DNA of 64,000 nt from Cupriavidus campinensis. Lineage in GTDB: Bacteria > Pseudomonadota > Gammaproteobacteria > Burkholderiales > Burkholderiaceae. Under the pieces are notes generated by a model. That model made no database searches. It saw nothing but the letters and a program-made list of their open reading frames with translations, and had not been told where the DNA came from. The DNA is taken from positions 1 through 64,000 of the forward strand of contig NZ_CAJPVH010000013.1 in NCBI RefSeq assembly GCF_905397395.1, in the 5' to 3' direction. Shown in pieces: positions 1 through 8,136 of this stretch (positions are counted from its first letter, which is position 1; each line of letters begins with the position of its first letter). A program made the position numbers and the translations under genes.

Positions 1-491
1 CAGCCAGCGCCCACCAGCAGCACCGTCGCCGCCAGGCCCAGCGCCGCCATCAGGGCACGCCCATGGCGGCGGGCCGCTTCGCCCTCGCCCTGCCCGTCCG
101 CCTGCCGCTCGGCGCGGCGGCCAGACTCGGCCCACGCGAACAGGGTGTCAGTGGCTTCCGTCGCCGCCGGCTGCGCGCGCAGCAGTTCCACATCGAGCGA
201 GCCGATGGTCAGGATGTCCCCGCCGGCCAGCGCAAACACGCGCTGCGTGGTGGGACGCCCGTTGATCTCCACGGCGGCGTCGCCCACACGCTCGGCCGAG
301 ACCGCCACGTCGCCCACGTTGAGCACCAGATGGCGCGGCTGTACATCGGCGCCGGGCACGCTGATGTCCACCTCGCCGGCGGCGCCCAGCACGTTCTCGC
401 CGCGCCGCAGCGTGACCAGCCGGCCGTAGACATCGCCCCCGAGGAACCGGAGCGACCAGCCCGAGTTGCCCTCATGCATGATGTCGGCCAT
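1..491 (-). CDS. sctD: SctD, T3SS inner-membrane ring protein (partial, 3' end outside window)
   Basis: This gene starts at an ATG (491-489) directly after the stop codon of sctC and runs off the left edge, leaving 163 codons. The visible part reads as a forkhead-associated-like cytoplasmic domain of about 105 residues (GWSLRFLGGDVYGRLVTL, then RGENVLG and an ITIGS-like strand), a charged Arg/Glu-rich linker (about 121-143) and the start of one hydrophobic segment (about 146-163, LMAALGLAATVLLVGAG). That is the architecture of YscD/SctD, whose FHA-like domain faces the cytoplasmic sorting platform and whose periplasmic part stacks under the secretin. The identification rests on this layout and on the adjacent sctC; pairwise sequence similarity within the family is low. 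It is the last visible gene of a sctV-sctS-sctC-sctD operon. Confidence 0.82.
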   Translation of the reverse strand, partial: MADIMHEGNSGWSLRFLGGDVYGRLVTLRRGENVLGAAGEVDISVPGADVQPRHLVLNVGDVAVSAERVGDAAVEINGRPTTQRVFALAGGDILTIGSLDVELLRAQPAATEATDTLFAWAESGRRAERQADGQGEGEAARRHGRALMAALGLAATVLLVGAG

Positions 492-2207
492 TTAGCTCAT
501 CCCCGGTACCACGAGGCGCGGCGTGAGCAGGTAGAAGCGCTCCATATTGTTCTGGCGCTTCTCCTGGTACTTGAACAGGTTGCCGATGATCGGCACGTCC
601 TGCAGCAGCGGCACCCCGGACGAGGCATTGATGCGCTCCTCGGTGGTATACCCGGCGATCAGCAGGCTCTTGCCCTCCTCCACCATCGCCTGTGTGGTGA
701 TCGAGCGGCGCCGCACCACCGGAATCCGGTCCACGGTTTCGCCGGACAGGTTGCCGTCGGCAATGTCGATGGTCAGCATCACCGCGCGGCTCTGGCTTTC
801 ATCGACGACCAGCGGCGTCACGCGCACCGCCGTGCCGGCAGTCACGTTGAACAGGCCGGCATCCTGGAAGCCATCCACCCGTACGTAGAACTCCTGCAGG
901 TTCTCCAGCGCGGCTTCGGTGTTGTCCAGCGTCAGCACCTTGGGCCGCGCGACGAAGTTCGCCTGGCCCCGGTCCGCCAGCGCCTTGACGCGCGTGAGCA
1001 GGAAGCGCGTGACGTCGTTGCCGATGGCGCCCGTGAACTGGAGGCCGGAAGCCGCTGACGCCGCCGTCGTGCCAGCCTCCGAGGTCAGGTTGCCGAAGGT
1101 CAGCGGCGAGTTGTTATTGCCGCCGCCGATCTGCAGATCCACGTGCCGCGTGTGCAGGCGCCAGTCCACGCCAAGGCTGTCCAGGTCTTCCTGGCTGATA
1201 TCCATGATCGTCACCTCGATCTCGACCAGCCGCGGCTTCACATCCAGCGATTCGATCAAGCGGCGGTACTGGGCCATGTGGTCGGGCGTGTCGCGCACGA
1301 GCACGGCGTTGAGCCGGGTATCGGCCTGGAACTGCGGTAGCTGGCCGCTGCCCCAGGTGTTGCCCTGCACATCGGCGGCAATCATGCCGTTGCCGCCCAT
1401 GCTGTCCAGCACCTGGCCCGGATCGGCGGAGGGGATGCTCATGCCGCCGCTGTCGCCGGTGCGCAGCTTGGCCATGCGCGTGGCACCACGGCTGGTGCCC
1501 AGGCTGGGGTTCGAATTCGCCAGCGAGCCGCGATTGCGCCCATAGAGATTGCGCAGCACGCTGACCACGCCGGGCACGGTCATCTCCTTGCCCGAGCGGT
1601 TGATGCGGAAGTCAGACGCCCAGGAATACTTGAGCGGGAACAGCTGCACCTCGGCGCGGTCGTCGGCGATGGAACGGTCGTCCACGGCGCGCACGGCGGC
1701 GCGCACCGTCTCCACATAGCGCTTGGGCCCGGAGACCATCAGCGTGCCTTCGGCGTCGTTGATCGTGATCGGGTAGCGCGCATCGGGCACCTGCATCCGT
1801 ACGAGCGACTCGCGCAGCCGCGTGCCCGCGCCGCGCGCAATCGGAATCACCTCGTTGCGCGCCTCGCTGGCCACGTCGATATAGAGCAGCGAGCCGTCGT
1901 AGTAGTACGTCAGCCCGAACATCGCACAGACACTGCGCAGCACGTGCTGGGCGGATTCGGTGAACTTGCCGCTGATGGTGCCCTCCACCTTTGGGTCGAT
2001 CACGGCCGTGGTCCCCTGCGAGGCGGCCAGCTCGCGCAGGAAGTCCGGCAGCCGCTTGTCGCTGGCGGTGGCCGCGAACGGCTTGCCGGACCAGCGCAGG
2101 TCAGCCGCGCCCGCCCTCCCCGCCGTGGCCAGCAGGCACAGGCCCAGCAGCAGCGCCATGCAGGTGCGCTGGATCTTGTTTCGGTGCTCCCCAGGGTGCG
2201 GCGTCAT
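492..2207 (-). CDS. sctC: SctC, type III secretion outer-membrane secretin
   Basis: The 571-residue product forms the outer-membrane ring of the injectisome. A hydrophobic signal segment (about 17-34, MALLLGLCLLATAGRAGA) is followed by an N0-type domain (GTISGKFTESAQHVLRSVC), secretin N1/N3 repeats (ITINDAEGTLMVSGPKRYVE at about 147-166) and a C-terminal secretin core that ends with the family signature GVPLLQDVPIIGNLF and a final strand ERFYLLTPRLV. Length fits YscC/HrcC proteins. The first ATG at 2207 is used here; a later in-frame ATG at 2159 directly before the hydrophobic stretch is an alternative. sctS lies 48 bp upstream and sctD follows with no gap. No pilotin-binding tail could be recognised. 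Confidence 0.95.
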   Translation of the reverse strand: MTPHPGEHRNKIQRTCMALLLGLCLLATAGRAGAADLRWSGKPFAATASDKRLPDFLRELAASQGTTAVIDPKVEGTISGKFTESAQHVLRSVCAMFGLTYYYDGSLLYIDVASEARNEVIPIARGAGTRLRESLVRMQVPDARYPITINDAEGTLMVSGPKRYVETVRAAVRAVDDRSIADDRAEVQLFPLKYSWASDFRINRSGKEMTVPGVVSVLRNLYGRNRGSLANSNPSLGTSRGATRMAKLRTGDSGGMSIPSADPGQVLDSMGGNGMIAADVQGNTWGSGQLPQFQADTRLNAVLVRDTPDHMAQYRRLIESLDVKPRLVEIEVTIMDISQEDLDSLGVDWRLHTRHVDLQIGGGNNNSPLTFGNLTSEAGTTAASAASGLQFTGAIGNDVTRFLLTRVKALADRGQANFVARPKVLTLDNTEAALENLQEFYVRVDGFQDAGLFNVTAGTAVRVTPLVVDESQSRAVMLTIDIADGNLSGETVDRIPVVRRRSITTQAMVEEGKSLLIAGYTTEERINASSGVPLLQDVPIIGNLFKYQEKRQNNMERFYLLTPRLVVPGMS

Positions 2208-2255
2208 GTCGGCTCGGTCTCTTTCGGTTCTTGTGGAAGGTTGCGGAGCGGCACT

Positions 2256-2522
2256 TCAGAGAAACGTCAGCATCGTTTGCAGCGCGCGCTGCGCAAAGCG
2301 CAGCACCTCGCCGCCCAGCCAGCCGCCCAGCAGCACCAGCGACACCAGCACGGCAATCAGCCGCGTGGAGGTGCCGATGCTCTGGTCCTGGATCTGGGTG
2401 ACGGCCTGCAGCACGGCTACCACCAGCGCCACCACGGTGCCGATCAGCACCACGGGCAGCGTGACCCACAGCACCACCAGCAGCGCCTGGCGGGTGATGT
2501 CGAGGATGGTGTCGGCAGTCAT
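2256..2522 (-). CDS. sctS: SctS, T3SS export apparatus membrane protein
   Basis: The 88-residue product has two long hydrophobic helices (about 11-39 and 48-68) separated by the polar loop QAVTQIQDQS, the typical form of the SctS/YscS/FliQ family. SctS joins SctR and SctT in the export gate at the centre of the inner-membrane machine. It begins 12 bp after the sctV stop codon, so the two are almost certainly translated from one message. What is unusual is its position: sctS normally follows sctR, but here sctR is on the other strand about 3.5 kb away and sctS sits between sctV and sctC. sctT and sctU are not in the window. Confidence 0.93.
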   Translation of the reverse strand: MTADTILDITRQALLVVLWVTLPVVLIGTVVALVVAVLQAVTQIQDQSIGTSTRLIAVLVSLVLLGGWLGGEVLRFAQRALQTMLTFL

Positions 2523-2534
2523 GGCGGGCGGCTC

Positions 2535-4661
2535 TTATTCGCTCGCCGGGTTCTGGATCCAGCCCACCGGCACCAGCGTCACGTCTTCGTCGACCTCCTG
2601 GTACGACAGCACGGCGATACGTGGCGCCACGGGCTCGATCAGCCGTTTGATATAGCGCCGCACATCCGTGCCGACCACCACCACCACACGTGCGGCGCCG
2701 GCTTTCTCGAGCAGCACGCGCAGTTGCTCGCGGATGTCGCGCGTCACGTCGTGGCTCAGCAGCAACAGGTTGCCGCGCGCCGCGCGCTCAATGGCGCCCT
2801 GCACGCGCGCTTCAAGCGCCGGTTCGAACAGCACGGCATCGATCGACCGTGCCGGGCCCACGTGGCGGCTGGTGATCAGCCGGCCCAGGTCCACGCGCAC
2901 CAGTTCGGTCAGCGCGATGGCGTCGGTCTCTTTCGGCGCCCAGGTCACCAGGCTTTCGAAGATCGTGCGCAGGTTGCGGATGGGCACGCCTTCCTGCAGC
3001 AGGCGGCGCAGCACGTCGGTGATGCGCTGCAACGGCACCACCCGGGCCAGTTCCATGACCAGGTCCGGCGCATCGGCCTGCACCACGTGGATCATCGCCT
3101 GCACGTCCTGGATGCCGAGCAGCGGCGCCGCATGCTGCTTGATCATGGCGCCGACGTGCACGGCCAGCACTTCCTCACAGGACAGCGTGCGTACGCCCTC
3201 AGGCGGCGGCGTGTCGCCGGCGGGCGCGGGAATCCATACCACCTCGGGGAACGGGCCGAAGGGCACGCCGACTTCGGCCTCGCCCTGGTCGATACGGGCC
3301 CGCGCGCCGGGCTCCAGCAGCCGCTTGCCGGGGCGCAGCACGCCGGCCGACGCCACCACGTCCTGCACGCGGATGGCGTAGGCGTCGCGCTCGGCCAGCG
3401 GGCGATGCGCGATCCGCAGACGGGGGAACACCATGCCGAGGTCCGCCTCCACCTCGCCCTTGGTGGTGGTCATGCGCTGCTCGAACTGGCGCAGGTCGAT
3501 GCGGCCGCGCAGGGCGTCGTCCAGCTCCAGCGCCAGCGCCGGGGCCACGGCAGCGGCATTGGCGTCCGCGCCCACCTCCGCATCGCCCATCTCGATCCAC
3601 GTGACCGTGCCGGTGCTGCGCGCGGCGCGGCGCATCAGCAGGTAGCCGCCGCCAGCCACCACAATGGCCATGATCGCGAAGGTCCATTTCGGGAAGCCCG
3701 GCACCACCAGGAACACGGCGATGGCCAGCCCCGACACCACCAGCGCCTTCGGCTGGCCCAGCAGTTGCCGGCCAATCACGTTGCCAAGGTTCAGCGAGCG
3801 GGTGCGGTCCTCGTCCGAGGAGACCCGCGTGATGACCACGCCGGCCGCAATGGAGACCAGCAGCGACGGGATCTGCGACACCATGCCGTCGCCGATGGTC
3901 AGGATGGCGTAGCGCTGCAGTGCGTCGCCGATGCTCATGTCGTGCATCAGCGTGCCGATGCAGACGCCGGCCAGGATGTTGACCAGCGCGATCACCACGC
4001 CGGCGATGGCGTCGCCCTTGACGAACTTCATCGCGCCATCCATCGCGCCATGCAGCTGGCATTCCTGCTCCAGCCCACGGCGGCGGTCCTGCGCCTGGGC
4101 GGCCGAGATGGTGCCGGCACGCACGTCGGCGTCGATGCTCATCTGCTTGCCCGGCATGGCGTCCAGCGCGAACCGCGCCCCCACTTCCGCCACGCGCTCC
4201 GAGCCCTTGGCGATGACGATGAACTGCACGATGGCGATGATCAGGAACACCACGCCGCCCACCACCACATTGTTGCCGACGATGAGCTTGCCGAAGGTGT
4301 CGATGATGTGGCCTGCATTGGCGTGCAGCAGGATCAGCTTGGTCGAGGCGATATTGAGCGACAGCCGGAACAGCGTGGTGAACAGCAGCAGCGACGGGAA
4401 CGTGGACAGCGACAGCGCGGACGGAATATAGGTGGCCACGATCAGCAGCGTCAGGCTCATGCCCAGGTTGATCGTGAGCAGGAAGTCGAGCAGGAACGTG
4501 GGCAGCGGCAGCACGAACAGCGCGATCACGGCGAACAGCAGCAGCGTCAGCGCGAGGTCCGACTGGCGCGACGCCACGGCGGCCATCTGCTGGAGCCCCG
4601 GTGAAGCGGGCCCCGGACCACCACGTGGGAATGCCGGAAGTTTTGCCGGGAATTTCGCCAT
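2535..4661 (-). CDS. sctV: SctV, T3SS major export gate protein (FlhA/LcrD family)
   Basis: The 708-residue protein has an N-terminal membrane domain with about eight hydrophobic segments (from about 35 to 340) and a C-terminal cytosolic domain. The family signature RLSLNIASTKLIL is at about 99-111. The cytoplasmic loop with DADVRAGTISAAQAQDRR is the FHIPEP region that contributes to proton-coupled export. The C-terminal half would form the nonameric ring that docks chaperone-substrate complexes. The ATG at 4661 opens a 30-residue Pro/Gly-rich leader before the first helix; a start at Met26 is possible but less likely because it would begin close to that helix. It is the first gene of the minus-strand T3SS operon and diverges from sctQ. 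Confidence 0.96.
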   Translation of the reverse strand: MAKFPAKLPAFPRGGPGPASPGLQQMAAVASRQSDLALTLLLFAVIALFVLPLPTFLLDFLLTINLGMSLTLLIVATYIPSALSLSTFPSLLLFTTLFRLSLNIASTKLILLHANAGHIIDTFGKLIVGNNVVVGGVVFLIIAIVQFIVIAKGSERVAEVGARFALDAMPGKQMSIDADVRAGTISAAQAQDRRRGLEQECQLHGAMDGAMKFVKGDAIAGVVIALVNILAGVCIGTLMHDMSIGDALQRYAILTIGDGMVSQIPSLLVSIAAGVVITRVSSDEDRTRSLNLGNVIGRQLLGQPKALVVSGLAIAVFLVVPGFPKWTFAIMAIVVAGGGYLLMRRAARSTGTVTWIEMGDAEVGADANAAAVAPALALELDDALRGRIDLRQFEQRMTTTKGEVEADLGMVFPRLRIAHRPLAERDAYAIRVQDVVASAGVLRPGKRLLEPGARARIDQGEAEVGVPFGPFPEVVWIPAPAGDTPPPEGVRTLSCEEVLAVHVGAMIKQHAAPLLGIQDVQAMIHVVQADAPDLVMELARVVPLQRITDVLRRLLQEGVPIRNLRTIFESLVTWAPKETDAIALTELVRVDLGRLITSRHVGPARSIDAVLFEPALEARVQGAIERAARGNLLLLSHDVTRDIREQLRVLLEKAGAARVVVVVGTDVRRYIKRLIEPVAPRIAVLSYQEVDEDVTLVPVGWIQNPASE

Positions 4662-4934
4662 GAATCAGCCAGGTTGAGCGGAGTTTCGACAGTTGCCGCA
4701 GTGTATGGGCCACCTCCGGGCGCGACCAGTACCGAGGATTCGTAGCGCATGGCGCACACGCCGCGCCATTTCGCGCCCAACCGCGCCACGGCGGGGCTGC
4801 CTAGGCAATGGCGCATGCGCACAGTTGGGGGCCTACAAGGGCTCGTAGTGGACGCGGCTGCACCCGGCTGCGTATTGTTGGCCCGAATCGAGGGACACCC
4901 TCCATCCATCAACCGGGACCGACCGCACCGCGAC
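4662..4934. promoter_or_regulatory. Divergent promoter region between sctV and sctQ
   Basis: These 273 bp separate the two divergent T3SS operons and must hold both promoters. I found no convincing hrp-II-type box or strong -10/-35 pair by eye. An open frame continues upstream from sctQ to 4749, but its encoded sequence does not resemble the family, so I treat the segment as non-coding. Confidence 0.5.
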
Positions 4935-6023
4935 ATGCCATCGAACGTGGCCACGCTGGATACCGCGCCAGACCTGCCTCATGTGGAGGCCGACACCGCG
5001 CGCCTGATGAACTGGCTGACCTGCCGCGCCGCGCCCGTGCCGCTGCGGCTGGCCGGCCACGACTGGCGCGCCCGCTTTGTGCCGCCGGACGGCGCCATCG
5101 CCGCGCGGTGGGCGCAGGGCTATGCCTTCACGCTCGGCACGCGCCACGGGCGCATCTGCCTGGACGTGGCGAGCGAGCGCACCCTGCTGGGCGTGCCGGG
5201 CGCCGCCGAGGCGCTACCCGTGCTGCTGCGCCACGCGATCATGGCGGACGCCTGTGCCGATGTGGCCGCTGCCGTCGCGGCGGTGCAACCGGACCCACTG
5301 GCGTGGCATCCGGCGCCTGCCGCGTGGCCGTCGAACCTCGCCGCGCTCGGCGTGGAACTGACGCGGCCCGGCGCCGCACCGCTGCGCGCGGTGCTTCAGT
5401 TCGAATCGCCCGAACGGCTGGCGGCATTGCCAGCCGCGCCGCCCGCGCGGTCCGCACCGTGGCTGGCGGCCCTGCCGGCTCCGCTTGCCGTGCGCATCGG
5501 CACCACCACGATCACGGTGGGCGACATGCGCGGCATCGAGCCGGGCGACATCGTCAGCATCGAGCGCTGGCAGTCACAGGCGGGCGCACTGGTGGTGCGC
5601 TGCGCCACGGGCCAGCGCGGCATGGCGTGGACCGCCGTGGCCGAAGGCCGCCGCGTGACGGCACTGGACGACATCACCTTCCTCCATGGAGCCCATATGG
5701 AAGACACACATCCCGAAGGACAGCGCGCTGCTGGCGAGCCCGGCACGCCGGCCGACATCCCGCATCCCGATGCGGCGCAGGCGACGCTTTCGCATCTGGA
5801 CGGCCTGGAAGTGGAACTGCGCTTCGAGGTGGGCGACGTGGCGGTGCCACTGGCCGAACTGCGCGCCGTGAAGCCGGGCTACGTGTTCGAGCTGCCCCAG
5901 CCACTCAAGCAGAGCGAGGTACGCATCGTGGTGAACGGCAACCGCATCGGCACCGGCACCCTGATCGCCGTGGGCAACCGGCTCGGCGTGCGCGTGGCGA
6001 CCTTCGCGGCAGGCGACGCATGA
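4935..6023 (+). CDS. sctQ: SctQ, T3SS cytoplasmic sorting-platform (C-ring) protein
   Basis: The 362-residue product starts at ATG 4935; the frame is open further upstream but that part looks unrelated. The C-terminal ~75 residues form a SpoA/SPOA2 domain (LDGLEVELRFEVGDVAVPLA at about 288-307, then ELRAVKPGYVFELPQPL and VNGNRIGTGTLIAVGNRLGV), the hallmark of FliN/SctQ. A second SPOA-like unit around 183-235 contains VRIGTTTITVGDMRGIEPGD. SctQ builds the pods below the export gate that bind SctL and the ATPase. Its last codons overlap sctR by ATGA (6020-6023), which implies translational coupling. An internal in-frame start with a good ribosome site is annotated separately. Confidence 0.9.
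   Translation: MPSNVATLDTAPDLPHVEADTARLMNWLTCRAAPVPLRLAGHDWRARFVPPDGAIAARWAQGYAFTLGTRHGRICLDVASERTLLGVPGAAEALPVLLRHAIMADACADVAAAVAAVQPDPLAWHPAPAAWPSNLAALGVELTRPGAAPLRAVLQFESPERLAALPAAPPARSAPWLAALPAPLAVRIGTTTITVGDMRGIEPGDIVSIERWQSQAGALVVRCATGQRGMAWTAVAEGRRVTALDDITFLHGAHMEDTHPEGQRAAGEPGTPADIPHPDAAQATLSHLDGLEVELRFEVGDVAVPLAELRAVKPGYVFELPQPLKQSEVRIVVNGNRIGTGTLIAVGNRLGVRVATFAAGDA
5688..5699 (+). promoter_or_regulatory. Internal ribosome binding site and ATG within sctQ (SctQ-C)
   Basis: A GGAG motif (5688-5691) stands 5 nt before an in-frame ATG (5697-5699, codon 255 of sctQ). Initiation here would give a 108-residue protein containing the C-terminal SpoA domain. Yersinia YscQ and several homologues are known to produce such a short form, which pairs with the full-length protein. 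Whether it is used here is inference. Confidence 0.5.
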
Positions 6024-6679
6024 ACAACGGCCTCTACAATCCGGTACTGATCCTCACCGTCATCCTCGCCTTTGGCGTGGCGCCGTTCGTGGCACTGATG
6101 GTGACCAGCTACACCAAGCTCGTGATCGTGTTCGGGTTGCTGCGCGCCGCGCTGGGGCTGCAACAGGTGCCGCCCAACATGGTGCTGAACGGCATCGCCA
6201 TCATCCTGACCGCCTACATCATGGCGCCGATCGGCTCCGACGCGTTCGACGCCATGAAGCGCCGCGCCGAGTCCAACGCCGCGTTCAACGTGGGGGACGT
6301 GGTGGTGGTCTACGACGCCGTAAGCGGGCCGCTGAAGGCGTTCCTGGTGAAGCACACCGAGGAACGCAACCGCACCTTCTTCGTCCAATCGGCCAAGCGG
6401 ATCTGGCCCGAGGGTCGCGCCGAGGACCTCAAGCCGGACGACATGATGGTGCTGATCCCGAGCTTCACGCTCTCCGAACTCACGCGCGCGTTCCAGATCG
6501 GCTTCGTGGTCTATCTTGTGTTCGTCGTAGTGGACCTGATCGTCGCCGCCATCCTGCTGGCGCTGGGCATGTCGATGATCGCCCCGACCACCATCTCGGT
6601 GCCGTTCAAGCTGCTGCTGTTCGTGATGCTGGAAGGCTGGACGCAGCTGATACAGGGGCTGGTGCTGTCGTATCGGTAG
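6020..6679 (+). CDS. sctR: SctR, T3SS export gate protein (FliP family)
   Basis: The 219-residue protein starts at ATG 6020, overlapping the sctQ stop by ATGA. Hydrophobic segments lie at about 8-30, 52-70, 160-185 and 192-215. Both family signatures are visible: TSYTKLVIVFGLLRAALG (about 31-48) and SELTRAFQIGFVVYLVFVVV (about 157-176). The Met-containing stretch LGMSMIAPTT near 186-195 matches the gasket region of FliP/SctR. It forms the pentameric core of the SctRST entry channel. No T3SS gene follows on this strand: the next gene downstream is a transporter, so sctQR forms a two-gene operon in what is visible. Confidence 0.95.
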   Translation: MNNGLYNPVLILTVILAFGVAPFVALMVTSYTKLVIVFGLLRAALGLQQVPPNMVLNGIAIILTAYIMAPIGSDAFDAMKRRAESNAAFNVGDVVVVYDAVSGPLKAFLVKHTEERNRTFFVQSAKRIWPEGRAEDLKPDDMMVLIPSFTLSELTRAFQIGFVVYLVFVVVDLIVAAILLALGMSMIAPTTISVPFKLLLFVMLEGWTQLIQGLVLSYR

Positions 6680-6806
6680 CGGCTGGCAGGGGGCTGGCAC
6701 AGCCCATGCATGCGCTGACGTCATGGCCGCATGCGCAGATTTCGTTTCTCGCGTCATCGTGGCGCCCCTAACATCGGCCTCAACTGCCAGAAAGGGAGAG
6801 AGAGAC

Positions 6807-8111
6807 ATGCAAGCCAGCGCCCCCGCCTATGCGGCCGACCAACCCCGCGTCGCCGCCAGCCAGCGACGCCGCGCCATCATCGCCACGGTGATCGGCAACG
6901 GGCTCGAATGGTTCGATTTCACGGTGTACAGCTTCTTCGCCGTGATCATCGCCAGGCTGTTCTTCCCCACCGGTGACGACCTGTCGTCACTGCTGCTGGC
7001 CGTGGCCACGTTCGGGGTGGGCTTCTTCATGCGCCCCGTGGGCGGCATCATCCTCGGCGTCTACGCCGACCGCGTGGGCCGCAAGGCCGCGCTCTCGCTG
7101 ACCATCCTGCTGATGGCGCTGGGCACCACGCTGATCGGCATCGCCCCCACCTATGACCAGATCGGCCTGTTTGCGCCGCTGCTGATCGTGGTGGCCCGGC
7201 TCATGCAGGGCTTCTCCGCCGGCGGCGAGATGGGCGGCGCCACCGCCTTCCTGACCGAATACGCGCCGGAAAACCAGCGTGCCTATTACTCGAGCTGGAT
7301 CCAGGCCAGTATCGGCGTGGCCGTGCTGCTCGGCGCCGCCGTAGGCACTTTCGTCACGGCCTCCCTGAGCACCGAGGCGCTCAATAGCTGGGGCTGGCGC
7401 CTGCCGTTCCTGCTGGGCATGGTGATCGGCCCCGTGGGCTACTACATCCGCCATCACCTGGAGGAAACGCCCACCTTCCGCGAGACCACCGACAAGACCG
7501 ACTCGCCGCTGACCGAGGTGCTGCGCGACTACCCGCGCCAGACCGCCGCCAGCTTCTCGATGGTGATCCTGTGGACGGTCTGCACCTACGTGCTGCTGTT
7601 CTACATGCCGACCTACGCCGTGAAGGTGCTCAAGGTGCCGCAATCCACCGGCTTTGTCGCCGGCATGGCCGGGGGCATGGCGATCATGGTGTTCGCGCCC
7701 ATCGTCGGCCTGCTGGCGGACCGCATCGGCCGCCGTGGGCTGCTCTCCGGCGCCGCCGCGCTGATCTTCGTGCTGGCCTGGCCGATGTTCGCCTACATCA
7801 ACCATGCCCCGGGGCTGGCCTCGCTGCTGGTGTTCCAGGTGGTGTTTGGTGTGCTGATTGCCACCTATACCGGCCCGATCCTGGCCGCCTTCGCGGAACT
7901 GTTCCCGGCCAAGGTGCTGTCCACGGGACTTTCGGTGGCCTACAACATGGCCGTGACGATCTTCGGCGGCTTCGCCTCGTTCTTCATCACGTGGCTGATC
8001 GCCACCACGGGCAGCACCATGGCACCGGCCTTCTACGTGATGATTGCCGCCGCCATCAGCTTCGTCGGCACGCGTCTGGTTCGCGAGCCCGCCTATCTTC
8101 GCAAGCATTGA
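6807..8111 (+). CDS. MHS-family MFS transporter (metabolite:H+ symporter)
   Basis: The 434-residue start at ATG 6807 is preceded by a purine-rich ribosome site (AAAGGGAGAGAGAG). The N-terminal NGLEWFDFTVYSFFAVIIAR (about 32-51) is typical of the metabolite:H+ symporter family (ProP, KgtP, ShiA, citrate carriers). Twelve hydrophobic segments can be counted, with the MFS loop motif GVYADRVGRKAALS between helices 2 and 3 and a second copy GLLADRIGRRGLLS between helices 8 and 9. It probably imports a small organic acid or amino-acid derivative. The amidohydrolase gene begins 25 bp after its stop codon, so the two likely act together: uptake, then hydrolysis. The substrate cannot be read from sequence. 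Confidence 0.88.
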   Translation: MQASAPAYAADQPRVAASQRRRAIIATVIGNGLEWFDFTVYSFFAVIIARLFFPTGDDLSSLLLAVATFGVGFFMRPVGGIILGVYADRVGRKAALSLTILLMALGTTLIGIAPTYDQIGLFAPLLIVVARLMQGFSAGGEMGGATAFLTEYAPENQRAYYSSWIQASIGVAVLLGAAVGTFVTASLSTEALNSWGWRLPFLLGMVIGPVGYYIRHHLEETPTFRETTDKTDSPLTEVLRDYPRQTAASFSMVILWTVCTYVLLFYMPTYAVKVLKVPQSTGFVAGMAGGMAIMVFAPIVGLLADRIGRRGLLSGAAALIFVLAWPMFAYINHAPGLASLLVFQVVFGVLIATYTGPILAAFAELFPAKVLSTGLSVAYNMAVTIFGGFASFFITWLIATTGSTMAPAFYVMIAAAISFVGTRLVREPAYLRKH

Positions 8112-8136
8112 ACGGAAGTCTTTCCGCTACAGCCTC

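Noticed and set aside
1944..4604. Long open frame on the plus strand opposite sctV
   Set aside because: It is antisense to a clear SctV, is extremely His/Gln/Arg-rich, and arises from the high GC of third codon positions.
4749..4934. N-terminal extension of SctQ by 62 residues
   Set aside because: The extension lies in the divergent promoter region and has no resemblance to SctQ proteins; ATG 4935 gives a normal length.
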